Assembly: GCF_016887565.1 (NCBI RefSeq)
Contig: NZ_CP069396.1
Span: 4,942,001-5,006,000 of the forward strand
Direction of reading: 5' to 3'
Length of the DNA stretch: 64,000 bases
Source: Archangium violaceum
GTDB taxonomy: Bacteria; Myxococcota; Myxococcia; Myxococcales; Myxococcaceae
The notes beneath the pieces are model-generated. The model saw nothing but the letters and a program-made list of their open reading frames with translations, searched no databases and was not told where the DNA came from. The position numbers and the translations under genes are program-made. Shown here one piece after another: positions 1 through 8,471 of the stretch; the first letter of the stretch is position 1, and each line of letters opens with the position of its first letter.

Positions 1-359
1 AGCTCCAGGAGACGGCGCGCAACTACGTGTCCAGGGCGCGCGGCTTCTACGAGCGCAGGGACGTGGGCCCGGAGAACCTCTTCCTCGCCTGGGAGAACTA
101 CCGCTCGGCGTGGATTACACTCGAGGCCCTGGACGACAAGCCGGACCTCTACCAGGACGTCCAGTTCATGCTGGGCCAGGTGGCGGCCGACCTGGACCAG
201 AAGTGCGGTCAACTCATGCTGGATTTCCAACGGAACATCCAGTTCAAGGACACCAAGAGGGCCGTGCAGGTCCTGGAAGAAGTCAACAGGCGCTTCCCTA
301 CACCGGCGCATCGCTGTCACAATCTGGCGCTCGAAAAAGCCAACGAGTACGGGCTGTGA
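1..359 (+). CDS. Hypothetical protein, 5' end outside window
   Basis: The reading frame is open from base 3 to a TGA ending at 359, so the true start lies to the left of the window. The visible 118 residues are charged and helical, rich in Leu, Glu, Asp and Arg, without a membrane segment. The pattern (aromatic residues at the start of one helix, then small residues in the next) resembles a tetratricopeptide-like helical repeat, but I do not recognise a named family. It ends 38 bases before the FHA/TPR gene in the same direction, so the two are probably co-transcribed and may act together in a signalling or secretion complex. That functional link is inference. Confidence 0.6.
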   Translation, partial: LQETARNYVSRARGFYERRDVGPENLFLAWENYRSAWITLEALDDKPDLYQDVQFMLGQVAADLDQKCGQLMLDFQRNIQFKDTKRAVQVLEEVNRRFPTPAHRCHNLALEKANEYGL

Positions 360-397
360 GGCCCGTACCCGCGCACGAAATGAAGTGGTGACTTCCC

Positions 398-2212
398 ATG
401 TCGAACGGTTCTCCTCCCGCACGCCGTCGTCCGACGACGGGCTCCCCCTCGGGTGGCGCCACCTCTCAGCGTCCCTCGGTGCGCAAGACGTCCACGGGCG
501 CGTCGTCTCCCGCCGTCCGCTCCGAGTCCGTCCCGGTGACGGGCACGAAGCTGGTGTGCTCCGCGGGCCCCCGCGCCGGTGAGGAGTTCGGGCTGGAGGA
601 TGGCGAGTACGTCGTCGGCCGCGCCAACGACAACCCCATCTGCATCCCGGACACCTCGGTGTCGCGCAAGCACGTGCTCATCCGCCGCGTGGGCGGTGGC
701 TGGGCGGCCAGCGACCTGGGCTCCGGCAACGGCACCCTCCTCAACGGCGAGCCCCTCACCGACGAGATGCCGCTGTCCCACGGCGACGTCCTCACGCTCG
801 GCGACACGGAGCTGACGTTCAACGACAGCTCCAACGCCACGATGATGATGCCGGCGCCGTCGGCTCCCCCGTCACGGCCGGCCCGGAGCGGCTCGAGGTC
901 CTCCGCTCCCGCTTCCGCCCCCGAGGCCGCCGATACCGTGGACGAGGGCGCGGCGCCCGTTCCGCGCCGTCCGCCGCCCCGGCCCGATCGCGTCCCGCGC
1001 GGAGGCCGCTCGGCGGCGGCTCCGGATCCGGCGGCGCAGCAGCGCAAGAAGCGCCTGCTGATCCTGACCGCGGGCGTCTTCGTGATGCTGGTGGGCCTGC
1101 TGGTCGTCATGAAGGTGCAGCAGCAGAACAAGGCCGAGGCCGCCGCCCTCCAGGCGCGCCAGGTCCAGGAGCGGCGCGAGGCGCTCGACGCGCTCTTCCA
1201 GGACGCCAAGAACCTCATCCGCGAGAGCAACTGGGTGGGGGCCAAGGCGAAGCTGCTGGAGCTCCAGGAGGCGGAGCCCGAGTACCTGCAGCTGCAGGAC
1301 TACCTGGCGCGCGTGGAGAAGGAGATCCCCAACCAGGAGGCGATCAACACGGCCAAGGCGGCGCTCGACAAGGGACAGCTCGCCACGGCCTCGGCCGCGC
1401 TGGCCAAGGTGAGCAAGGACACCCAGCTCTTCGAGTCGCTGCGCACCCTCAAGACTTCCATGCAGGACAAGGCCGACAAGCGCGTGCGCGAGGCCCAGGC
1501 CCTGCTGGAGCAGAGGCAGCTGGACCCGGCCCGGCAGGCCAAGGCCATCACCGACGACGTGCTCGCGGCCTTCCCGGAGCACCGCGACGCCAAGGTCATC
1601 GCCGAGCAGGTGGATCTCTTCATCGAGAACGCCACCCGGCCCGCCCCGGTCGTCAAGGGTCCCGAGGCTCCCAAGCCCTGGGATCAGGCCGTGGATCTCT
1701 TCCGCGATGGGGACCTGCGCGGCGCGGTGGCCATGGCCAACTCCTGCGCGGGCAAGAACCCCCAGTGCAAGACGCTCATCGCGCAGATGACGGACTTCGA
1801 CAGCCTCTACAAGAAGCTGGAGGACCTGGACGCCAAGGGGCTGGCGCGCCTGTTGGATCTGGACAGGAAGATCACCAACGGCCGTGGCAGCAAGCTGTCG
1901 CGCAACGCGGGCACGCGCGCGGCCAACATCTTCTTCAAGAGCGCCTCGGCGGCGAAGGCGGCTGGCCAGTGGGGCCGCGCCATGGAGAACGCCCAGCGCG
2001 CCCTCCAGTCCGACCCCAGCCACGCCGGCGCCAACAACATCGTCACCGAGCTGCGCCAGAAGGCGAAGGATCTCTACCTGCAGGCCTACGCCCTCAAGGA
2101 CACCAATCCCGAGGACGCCGTGCCCAAGTTCCGCGAGGTCATGGCCATGACCCTGGCGGACGACGAGACGCACCAGAAGTCCAAGTCCTGGATCGAGAAG
2201 CTCCAGCGATGA
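398..2212 (+). CDS. FHA-domain membrane protein with TPR-like tail
   Basis: The protein has 604 residues. A basic, Ser/Pro-rich leader (1-48) precedes a forkhead-associated domain at about 50-142 with the expected landmarks GR (74-75), SRKH (89-92) and NGT (111-113). FHA domains bind phosphothreonine peptides and so are usually partners of Ser/Thr kinases. A Pro/Arg-rich linker leads to a single membrane helix at about 219-240, followed by a long helical, coiled-coil and TPR-like region (245-604) on the far side of the membrane. The FHA domain should be cytoplasmic. The stop overlaps the xseA start (ATGA), which suggests translational coupling. The kinase partner is not in this gene block. 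Domain calls are firm; the role as an adaptor or scaffold is inferred. Confidence 0.88.
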   Translation: MSNGSPPARRRPTTGSPSGGATSQRPSVRKTSTGASSPAVRSESVPVTGTKLVCSAGPRAGEEFGLEDGEYVVGRANDNPICIPDTSVSRKHVLIRRVGGGWAASDLGSGNGTLLNGEPLTDEMPLSHGDVLTLGDTELTFNDSSNATMMMPAPSAPPSRPARSGSRSSAPASAPEAADTVDEGAAPVPRRPPPRPDRVPRGGRSAAAPDPAAQQRKKRLLILTAGVFVMLVGLLVVMKVQQQNKAEAAALQARQVQERREALDALFQDAKNLIRESNWVGAKAKLLELQEAEPEYLQLQDYLARVEKEIPNQEAINTAKAALDKGQLATASAALAKVSKDTQLFESLRTLKTSMQDKADKRVREAQALLEQRQLDPARQAKAITDDVLAAFPEHRDAKVIAEQVDLFIENATRPAPVVKGPEAPKPWDQAVDLFRDGDLRGAVAMANSCAGKNPQCKTLIAQMTDFDSLYKKLEDLDAKGLARLLDLDRKITNGRGSKLSRNAGTRAANIFFKSASAAKAAGQWGRAMENAQRALQSDPSHAGANNIVTELRQKAKDLYLQAYALKDTNPEDAVPKFREVMAMTLADDETHQKSKSWIEKLQR

Positions 2213-3957
2213 AGAAGCGGCGAGGGACGCAAGAAGCCCCGCCGAGCACCCCCGCCGGACAGGGCGACCTCTTCGGCGGCTCGTTGGCGGCACCGGCACC
2301 GGCGCCGAAGCGGGCCACGGCGGCCGCGGCCTCCAAGCCGCCGCCCGAGCCTCCTCCCGCGCCCGCCGCGCCCCCGGCTCCCTCGGAGCTGAAGGACGTG
2401 TCCGAGGCCCTGCCGTCGCTGCCTGGCGCCCCCACGCGCACGGCACCGACGCGCACGGTGCTCACCGTGGGCGAGCTCACCCAGCAGCTCAAGGCGACGA
2501 TCGAATCGCGCTTCCCGCGCGTGTTGGTGCGAGGCGAGGTGTCCGGCTTCCGGGGCCCCAACGCCCGCGGCCACCTGTACTTCACGCTCAAGGACGCGGA
2601 GGCCTCGCTCGACGTGAAGATGTGGGCCTCGCAGGCGGCGCGGCTACGCTTCGCCCTGCGCGACGGGCTGGCCGTGGTGGCCGAGGGCAGCGTGGACCTC
2701 TACGCGCCGGCCGGCCGCTACAGCCTCATCGCCTACAAGCTGGAGCCGGAGGGGGAGGGCGCGCTGGCGCTCGCCTTCGAGCAGCTCAAGGAGCGGCTCG
2801 CGGCCGAGGGGCTCATCGGCGACAACCGCGTGCGCCCTCCGCGCCCGCTGCCCTTCCTGCCCCGGCGCATCGGCGTGGTGACGAGCCGCACCGGCGCGGC
2901 CTTGCAGGACTTCCTGCGCGTGCTGCACTCGCGCCACCCGCGGCTGTCCGTGCTGCTGTGCGACGCGCGCGTGCAGGGCGAGGGCTCCGCCGAGGAGGTC
3001 GCCCGGGGCATCGAGCGTCTGTCGCGCACGGACGTGGACGTCATCGTGGTGACGCGCGGCGGCGGCTCGAAGGAGGACCTCTGGACGTTCAACGAGGAGC
3101 GGGTGGCTCGTGCCATCTTCGCCTCGCCCGTGCCGGTGGTGTCCGCCATCGGGCACGAGATCGACTTCTCCATCTCGGACTTCGTGGCGGACTGGCGCGC
3201 CCCCACCCCGAGCGCGGCGGCCGAGCGACTGGCGCCGGTGCTGAGCGACCTGGAGTACGGCCTGGCCACCCAGAAGGTGCGCCTGCGCAGGGCCGCCGAG
3301 CGTCAGGTGCTGGAGCTGCGCGAGCGTCTGGGCTCCCTGCGCGGGCAGGTGGTGGATCCGCGGCGGCTGCTGTCCACGGAGCGGCTGCGCCTGTCCGATG
3401 CCGAGGACGCGATGACGCGGGTGCTGCGTCAGGTGCTGCGGGAGAAGCGCGAGGAGCTCAAGGGTCACTCGGAGCACTTGCAGCGCCAACGTCCCCAGGC
3501 CCGGCTGGCCGAGCAGAAGGCGCGGCTGGTGCAGCTCTCCGCCCGGTTGAAGGACGCGGTGCGGGCGGACGTGGCGGACCGGCGGGCGAGGGCCGCCCAG
3601 AACCGGCTGGAGCTGGAGCGGGTCTCTCCCATCGCCCGGGTGGCGGAGCTGCGCGCCCGGCTCGCCCACCGGCAGGCCCGGCTGGTCGCCCTGCAGAAGG
3701 ACACCCTGGCGTCCGCCCAGCGACACTTCCAGCGGCTGGAAGGCCGGCTGGACGCCATGAGTCCGCTCAAGGTCATGTCCCGGGGTTACGCCGTCGCCTT
3801 CCGGAAGCAGGATGGGGGGGTGGTGCGCTCCATCGCGGACGTGCGGCCCGGCGAGGTGCTCGGTATCAAGTTCGCCAGCAACGGGGCGAAGACGCTCCAG
3901 GGTTGTGAGGAAATCGAAGCGACCGTCACCGCCGTGAAGGGACCGGTGGATTGCTGA
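2209..3957 (+). CDS. xseA: Exodeoxyribonuclease VII large subunit
   Basis: XseA is the catalytic large subunit of exonuclease VII, which degrades single-stranded DNA from both ends. The start is the ATG of the ATGA overlap with the FHA gene, giving 582 residues against about 450 in typical enzymes. The excess is an N-terminal Pro/Ala-rich, probably disordered extension of about 85 residues. The OB-fold follows (about 86-185, with the landmark GHLYFTLKD), then the conserved catalytic region with VVTRGGGSKEDLW, GHEIDF and DWRAPTPSAAAE, then long coiled coils, and a final segment with RGYAV that fits the family C-terminus. Residues 18-22 of the extension read QGDLF, close to the sliding-clamp-binding pentapeptide. 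The small subunit xseB follows 82 bases downstream. Confidence 0.96.
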   Translation: MKKRRGTQEAPPSTPAGQGDLFGGSLAAPAPAPKRATAAAASKPPPEPPPAPAAPPAPSELKDVSEALPSLPGAPTRTAPTRTVLTVGELTQQLKATIESRFPRVLVRGEVSGFRGPNARGHLYFTLKDAEASLDVKMWASQAARLRFALRDGLAVVAEGSVDLYAPAGRYSLIAYKLEPEGEGALALAFEQLKERLAAEGLIGDNRVRPPRPLPFLPRRIGVVTSRTGAALQDFLRVLHSRHPRLSVLLCDARVQGEGSAEEVARGIERLSRTDVDVIVVTRGGGSKEDLWTFNEERVARAIFASPVPVVSAIGHEIDFSISDFVADWRAPTPSAAAERLAPVLSDLEYGLATQKVRLRRAAERQVLELRERLGSLRGQVVDPRRLLSTERLRLSDAEDAMTRVLRQVLREKREELKGHSEHLQRQRPQARLAEQKARLVQLSARLKDAVRADVADRRARAAQNRLELERVSPIARVAELRARLAHRQARLVALQKDTLASAQRHFQRLEGRLDAMSPLKVMSRGYAVAFRKQDGGVVRSIADVRPGEVLGIKFASNGAKTLQGCEEIEATVTAVKGPVDC

Positions 3958-4039
3958 CGTCCGGGTGAAGTCCCCCTGGCACCCGGGCGGGCGCCTCCTC
4001 TAGAGTCCCGCGGCTTTTTCTCGGCGAGGTGGACCGGAA

Positions 4040-4399
4040 GTGGCGAAGGACAGCAAGGGCAAGGCGGCGGAGGAAGTCCCCGAGCAGTACGGGGACGTGG
4101 TGCAGCGTCTCGAGGACGTGGTGGCGCGCCTGGAGGGCGGCACCCTGACCCTCGAGGATTCGCTCAAGTCGTTCGAGGAGGGCATCAAGCTGGTCCGTCG
4201 CGGCGAGCAGCTCCTCAACGCGGCGGAGAAGCGCATCGAGGAGTTGTTGAACGAGGAGGGCCAGGACGTGGTGGTGCCCCTGCAGGCGGGCGTGAAGCCG
4301 CCGGCGCTGCCCTCCGCTTCCACGCCAGCCCCGGCCTCGCGGGGGAGCTCGGGCGCATCGCGCTCCACTCCACCCCCCGAGGACGACGTGCCGTTCTAG
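4040..4399 (+). CDS. xseB: Exodeoxyribonuclease VII small subunit
   Basis: The protein has 119 residues and a GTG start. The family core lies at about 12-75, with VVQRLEDVVARLEGGTLTLE and the following helix EEGIKLVRRGEQLL, as in other XseB proteins, which are two-helix proteins of about 70-80 residues that bind several copies per large subunit. The extra 40 residues are a Pro/Ser/Ala-rich tail ending in an acidic DDDVPF. The gene sits directly downstream of xseA in the same direction, as expected for subunits of one enzyme. The GTG start is chosen because it leaves a family-length N-terminus and no in-frame ATG precedes the core. Confidence 0.94.
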   Translation: MAKDSKGKAAEEVPEQYGDVVQRLEDVVARLEGGTLTLEDSLKSFEEGIKLVRRGEQLLNAAEKRIEELLNEEGQDVVVPLQAGVKPPALPSASTPAPASRGSSGASRSTPPPEDDVPF

Positions 4400-4429
4400 C
4401 CCCTCGCGTGTAGACGTACCTGTGTACTC

Positions 4430-4819
4430 ATGCCGAAGCCCAAGGTCACCATCGTCGACGATGACCGCGATACGCGGGAGCTGCTCTCGCTCGCCCTGGA
4501 GTCCGAGGGCTTCGAGGTCACCGCCGCGGCCAATGGGCTGCGGCTGATCGCCTCCCTGCAACTCAAGCGGCCGGACGTCATCCTCATGGACGTGAACATG
4601 TCCTGGATCGACGGCTTCGAGCTGTGCAAGGCGGTGAAGAAGAACGAGCAGTTCCGGGACATCCCCGTCATCTTCATCAGCGGGCGCGGGGAGCTGGAGG
4701 ACAAGCGGCGCGGGCTGGAGGCCGGCGCCGCGGATTATTTCGTGAAGCCCCTGGATCTCAACGCGCTCATCAATCGGCTGCGTGCGCTCATCCCGTCGCC
4801 CGCCCCCGAGGTGCCCTGA
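4430..4819 (+). CDS. Single-domain response regulator (CheY-like)
   Basis: The protein is 129 residues and consists only of a receiver domain. The acidic pocket is D10-D11-D12, the phosphoacceptor is D54 in VILMDVNM, the conserved Thr/Ser is S84, and the lysine is K106 in FVKPLD. There is no output domain, so signalling must pass through protein contacts, as in CheY-type regulators. No histidine kinase is adjacent. It lies between xseB and the polyprenyl synthase gene with only one base between its stop and the next start, so it is likely co-expressed with isoprenoid genes. The link to that pathway is positional only. Confidence 0.9.
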   Translation: MPKPKVTIVDDDRDTRELLSLALESEGFEVTAAANGLRLIASLQLKRPDVILMDVNMSWIDGFELCKAVKKNEQFRDIPVIFISGRGELEDKRRGLEAGAADYFVKPLDLNALINRLRALIPSPAPEVP

Positions 4820-4820
4820 C

Positions 4821-5711
4821 ATGTCGTCCTTTGACCTGGATTCGTACCTGCAGACCCAGCAGGAGCGGGTGGAGAACCTGCTGCGCGCCCGCTCCGACGA
4901 GATGGGCGTCCACGTGCCGCCGCGCCTGCTGGAGTCCATGCGCTACTCGCTGCTGGCCGGAGGCAAGCGGCTGCGGCCGGTGCTGTGCCTGGCCTTCGCG
5001 GAGGCCGTGCTGAAGAAGAGCACCGTGTCGCGCGTGGTCGAGGACGCCGCGTGCTCGCTTGAGTTCATCCACACCTACTCGCTGGTGCACGACGACCTGC
5101 CGTCCATGGACGACGACGATCTGCGCCGCGGGCGGCCCACCAACCACAAGGTCTACGGCGAGGCCATGGCCATCCTGGCGGGTGACTCGCTGCTCACGGA
5201 CGCCTTCGCCCTGGTGGCCGGCGGCCCCGAGCCGGTGCGCGGGCTGCTGTGCCGCGAGCTGGCCGTGGGCGCGGGCTCGGCGGGCATGGTGGGCGGCCAG
5301 GTGCTGGACATCGCCGAGGACCGTCCGGCGCACATCGACTACATCACCCGCATGCACCGGCTGAAGACGGGGGCGCTCATCCGCGCCGCGTGCCGCATGG
5401 GCGTGCTCGCCGCGGGTGGGGACGCGGAGGAGCTGGATCGCGCGGACACCTACGGGGACGCGGTGGGGCTCGCCTTCCAGATCGCCGACGACATCCTGGA
5501 CGTGACGGGGGATGCCTCGTCCCTGGGCAAGCCGGTGGGGGCGGATGCCGCCGCCGGACGCTTCACCTTCCCGGCGGTGCTGGGACTGGAGGAGTCCAAG
5601 CAGCTCGCGGCGCAGAAGGTGGCCCAGGCCATCGCCGCCGTGCAGACGCTGGAGCCGGGGGATGGCCCGCTGGCGGCGCTCGCGCGCTACTCGGTGGAGC
5701 GGCGCTCGTGA
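4821..5711 (+). CDS. ispA: Polyprenyl (farnesyl) diphosphate synthase
   Basis: This is a short-chain trans-prenyl synthase that condenses isopentenyl diphosphate with allylic diphosphates to make farnesyl or geranylgeranyl diphosphate in the cytoplasm. It has 296 residues, the usual size. The first Asp-rich motif is visible as DDLPSMDDDDLRRGRPT and the second as DDILD, with GGKRLRP near the N-terminus (substrate phosphate binding). The start at 4821 is chosen over an in-frame upstream ATG because it begins with the normal family N-terminus and is one base after the response-regulator stop. Its stop overlaps the dxs start (GTGA). Product chain length cannot be read with certainty from the sequence. 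Confidence 0.93.
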   Translation: MSSFDLDSYLQTQQERVENLLRARSDEMGVHVPPRLLESMRYSLLAGGKRLRPVLCLAFAEAVLKKSTVSRVVEDAACSLEFIHTYSLVHDDLPSMDDDDLRRGRPTNHKVYGEAMAILAGDSLLTDAFALVAGGPEPVRGLLCRELAVGAGSAGMVGGQVLDIAEDRPAHIDYITRMHRLKTGALIRAACRMGVLAAGGDAEELDRADTYGDAVGLAFQIADDILDVTGDASSLGKPVGADAAAGRFTFPAVLGLEESKQLAAQKVAQAIAAVQTLEPGDGPLAALARYSVERRS

Positions 5712-7462
5712 CGGAGCGGCTCCTGCCGCGAATCCAATCTCCTGGGGACGTTCGGGCGCTCCCCGAATCCGCCCTGCCTCACCTGTGTGAGGAGTTGCGC
5801 GAGGACATCATCGCCCTGTGTGGCCGCGTGGGCGGTCACCTGGGGGCCTCGCTCGGCGCGGTGGAGCTGATCGTCGCCCTGCACCGTGTCTTTCATTCGT
5901 CCCAGGACGCGCTCGTCTTCGACGTGGGCCATCAGGCCTACGCGCACAAGCTGCTGACGGGCCGGCGCGAGCGCATCGGCACCTTGCGCCAGGCCGGAGG
6001 CATCGCGCCCTTCCTGGACCCGCGCGAGAGCCCTCATGACGCGGTGGCCGCGGGCCACGCGAGCACCGCCGTCTCCGCGGGGCTGGGCATTCTCGAGGGC
6101 CGGCGTCTGCGCGGCCTGCCCGGGCACGTGGTGGCGGTGGTGGGGGATGGGGCGCTCACGGGCGGGCTCACCTTCGAGGGGCTCAACAACACCGGGGGCA
6201 CGCACCTGCCGCTGGTGGTGGTGCTCAACGACAACCAGATGTCTATCTCGGCCAACGTGGGGGCGATCCCCGCGCTGCTGCGCACCCGCGAGGCCCGCGC
6301 CTTCTTCGAGGGGCTGGGCTTCACGTACCTGGGGCCGGTGGACGGGCATGACCTCGGGGCGCTCATCCGGACGCTGCGCGAGGCCCGTGCCTCCACGCGT
6401 CCGGTGGTGGTGCACGCGCTGACGCAGAAGGGCAGGGGTTTTCCGCCGGCCGAGGCGGACGCGCAGACGCGCGGCCACGCCATGGGGCCGTACGAGTGGC
6501 GGGATGGCAAGCTGGTGCGCTCGCGCGGAGGCCAGCGCACCTTCAGCGAGGCCTTCGCGTCCGCGCTGGAAGAGGCGATGGCGAGGGACGCGCGTGTGGT
6601 GGCGGTGACGCCGGCCATGCTGGAGGGCTCGGCGCTGGTGGGCCTCAAGGAGCGTTACCCCGAGCGCGTCTTCGACGTGGGCATCGCCGAGCAGCACGCC
6701 GTCACCTTCTGCGCGGGCCTGGCCGCCTCGGGGCTACGACCGGTGTGCGCCATCTATTCCACCTTCCTGCAGCGCGCGTATGACCAGGTCATCCACGACG
6801 TGTGCCTGCCGGGCCTGCCCGTGCTGTTCGCGGTGGACCGTGCCGGGCTGGTGGGCGCGGATGGCGCCACGCACCAGGGCACTTATGACGTGGCCTCGCT
6901 GCGGCCCATTCCGGGGCTCACCCTGATGGCGCCGGTGACGGGCGAGGATGTGACGGCGATGCTCGCCACGGCGCTCGGTTTGCCCGGGCCCTCGCTGATG
7001 CGCTTCCCTCGGGGAACCCTGCCGTCGCTGCCGCCGGAGCTGCACCCGGGCACGGGTCCGGTCCAGGGGGCGCGCTGGTTGAAGCGGGCCGAGCGGGCGC
7101 GGGTGTGCTTCATCACGCTGGGGCCGCTGGGGCTGGCCGCGCTGGAGGCCGCCGCCGGGGAGCCGGGCTGGAGCGTGCTAGACGCGCGCTTCGTCACCCC
7201 GCTCGACGAGACGGCGGTGCTGGAGGCCGCCGCATGCGGGCGTGTGGTGGTGGTGGAGGAGGGGACGACGCACGGCGGGCTGGGCAGCGCGGTGCTGGAG
7301 GTGCTCGCCGCGCGAGGCGTGATGGCCCGGGTGAAGCTGCAGGGGATGCCGGACACCTTCGTGCCCCATGGGGACGCGCGCGTGCAGCGAGCCGAGCTGG
7401 GCCTGGATGCCGCGGGCCTGCGGCGCGCCGCGCAGGGGCTGCTCGGGGAGGGGACGCCGTGA
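5708..7462 (+). CDS. dxs: 1-deoxy-D-xylulose-5-phosphate synthase, short linker
   Basis: DXS is the thiamine-diphosphate enzyme that starts the MEP pathway by joining pyruvate and glyceraldehyde 3-phosphate. It starts at the GTG overlapping the ispA stop and has 584 residues. The cofactor motif GDGALTGG, DVGHQAYAHKLLTGRR, the GIAEQHAV segment with the catalytic glutamate, and GATHQGTYD are all present. The stretch between NVGAI and GPVDGHD is 33 residues in all, against about 71 in Escherichia coli, so the flexible surface linker between the N-terminal domain halves is almost absent. This explains most of the length difference from the usual 620 or so. The gene is tightly coupled to ispA and tlyA by 4-base overlaps. 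Confidence 0.95.
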   Translation: MTERLLPRIQSPGDVRALPESALPHLCEELREDIIALCGRVGGHLGASLGAVELIVALHRVFHSSQDALVFDVGHQAYAHKLLTGRRERIGTLRQAGGIAPFLDPRESPHDAVAAGHASTAVSAGLGILEGRRLRGLPGHVVAVVGDGALTGGLTFEGLNNTGGTHLPLVVVLNDNQMSISANVGAIPALLRTREARAFFEGLGFTYLGPVDGHDLGALIRTLREARASTRPVVVHALTQKGRGFPPAEADAQTRGHAMGPYEWRDGKLVRSRGGQRTFSEAFASALEEAMARDARVVAVTPAMLEGSALVGLKERYPERVFDVGIAEQHAVTFCAGLAASGLRPVCAIYSTFLQRAYDQVIHDVCLPGLPVLFAVDRAGLVGADGATHQGTYDVASLRPIPGLTLMAPVTGEDVTAMLATALGLPGPSLMRFPRGTLPSLPPELHPGTGPVQGARWLKRAERARVCFITLGPLGLAALEAAAGEPGWSVLDARFVTPLDETAVLEAAACGRVVVVEEGTTHGGLGSAVLEVLAARGVMARVKLQGMPDTFVPHGDARVQRAELGLDAAGLRRAAQGLLGEGTP

Positions 7463-8199
7463 AGCCGCGCAAGGAACGCCTCGACGTGCTGGTGGTGGAG
7501 CGGGGGCTGGCCGAGTCCCGGACCAAGGCCCAGGCGCTCATCCTCGCCGGGCAGGTGGTGGTGGCGGACCAGCGGGTGGACAAGCCCGGGGCGCTGGTGC
7601 CGGTGGAGGCCGAGCTGCGACTCAAGGGCGAGGTGCTGCCCTACGTGTCTCGTGGCGGGTTGAAGCTGAAGGCGGCGATCGAGCGCTTCGGCCTGGACGT
7701 GCGGGGCAAGGTGGCGGCGGACATCGGCGCCAGTACGGGAGGCTTCACCGACTGCCTGTTGCAGGAGGGGGCCACGCACGTGCACGCCATTGACGTGGGC
7801 TACGGGCAACTGCATGAGAAGCTGCGCACGGACCCGCGCGTCCGCTCGCGGGAGCGGGTCAACGCCCGCTACCTCACGGCGGAGGATCTGCCCGAGTCCG
7901 TGGACGTGGTGGTCATCGACGTGAGCTTCATCTCGCTGACGCAGGTGCTGCCGGCGGTGCTGCCCTTCCTGAAGCCGGGAGGACTGCTGGTGGCGCTGGT
8001 GAAGCCCCAGTTCGAGGTGGGGCCCGACAAGGTGGGGAAGGGCGGGGTGGTGAAGGATCAGGCGGCCCGGCAGGAGGCGATCGACACCGTGACGGCCTTC
8101 GTACGGGAGCGGGGCCTGACGGTGCGAGGGGTGATGGACTCGACGGTGCCCGGTCCCGCCGGAAACGTAGAGGCGCTGCTCGTCGCGGACAAATCGTGA
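7459..8199 (+). CDS. tlyA: TlyA family rRNA 2'-O-methyltransferase
   Basis: The protein has 246 residues. An N-terminal S4 RNA-binding domain (about 5-65) is joined to an FtsJ/RrmJ-like methyltransferase domain with the SAM-binding segment DIGASTGGFTDCLL and the KPQFEVG segment near the C-terminus. TlyA enzymes methylate ribose 2'-OH groups of 16S and 23S rRNA, and in mycobacteria their loss gives capreomycin resistance. Homologues are often called haemolysins, which is misleading. The GTG start overlaps the dxs stop, the third coupled junction in this operon, and the gene closes the block. A partial relic copy of dxs and tlyA occurs near 18.1 kb. Confidence 0.93.
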   Translation: MKPRKERLDVLVVERGLAESRTKAQALILAGQVVVADQRVDKPGALVPVEAELRLKGEVLPYVSRGGLKLKAAIERFGLDVRGKVAADIGASTGGFTDCLLQEGATHVHAIDVGYGQLHEKLRTDPRVRSRERVNARYLTAEDLPESVDVVVIDVSFISLTQVLPAVLPFLKPGGLLVALVKPQFEVGPDKVGKGGVVKDQAARQEAIDTVTAFVRERGLTVRGVMDSTVPGPAGNVEALLVADKS

Positions 8200-8200
8200 C

Positions 8201-8317
8201 GTGGTGAGCGAGCCCATCCCCGAGGTGATGCTGTACGCGGGCGATATCCTCTTGGTTGCCGGACGGGGAGCGCGCGTGGCGTCACTGGCCCAGTTGTTGT
8301 GCGAGCCGGAGCGTTAG
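8201..8317 (+). pseudogene. Short ORF after tlyA, possible truncated gene
   Basis: A 38-codon ORF begins two bases after tlyA with two adjacent GTG codons (8201, 8204). The peptide contains AGDILLVAGRG, which resembles the start of permuted NlpC/papain-like proteins, where a Gly-Asp-Leu-Leu segment precedes the catalytic region. Here the frame ends at a TAG inside a hairpin (8299-8332), before any catalytic residue. I read it as the remaining 5' end of a gene that once followed tlyA and was cut when the accessory DNA to the right arrived. The family resemblance is weak, and it may be a non-coding chance ORF. Confidence 0.35.
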
Positions 8318-8371
8318 AACTCAGGCTCGCACGGCACGACGAGGCGGCGGGTTCGATTCCCCGCCTCTTCC
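8299..8371 (+). other. tRNA 3'-end-like hairpins, possible attachment-site relic
   Basis: Two hairpins lie side by side. The first has 9-bp arms at 8299-8307 and 8324-8332. The second has arms GAGGCGG (8341-8347) and CCGCCTC (8361-8367) around a loop containing GGGTTCGATTCC, the classic T-arm loop of tRNAs, and is followed by TTCCA. A normal T-arm would need one base fewer, and no acceptor, D-arm or anticodon partner is visible upstream, so this is not an intact tRNA. The 3' ends of tRNA and tmRNA genes are common integration sites, and this one lies exactly where the conserved dxs-tlyA block ends and accessory genes begin. Confidence 0.35.
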
Positions 8372-8435
8372 AATAGAGGTTGCCCGCCGCCTGCGTCGAC
8401 CCCACCCCAAACGAGGAGGCTCGGATCGTCTTAGG

Positions 8436-8471
8436 GGTCCAAATCGGTTCTTGTCGGACCAAATTTGGACC
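8436..8471. repeat. Inverted repeat with central palindrome, no gene nearby
   Basis: The arms GGTCCAAAT (8436-8444) and ATTTGGACC (8463-8471) form a perfect 9-bp inverted repeat with an 18-bp spacer, and CCAAATTTGG (8459-8468) is itself a 10-bp palindrome. The pattern could be a regulator site, a recombinase core or a mobile-element end. The rest of 8372-8590 holds no gene that I can support. Confidence 0.45.

Noticed and set aside
872-2446. Minus-strand frame opposite the FHA gene and xseA start
   Set aside because: Shadow of two coupled plus-strand genes; no start context, Leu/Gly/Arg-rich with no recognisable motif.
8299-8371. A complete tRNA gene at this place
   Set aside because: The T-loop stem has one extra base, and no matching 5' acceptor strand, D-arm or anticodon arm can be folded. 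Kept only as a tRNA-end-like relic.
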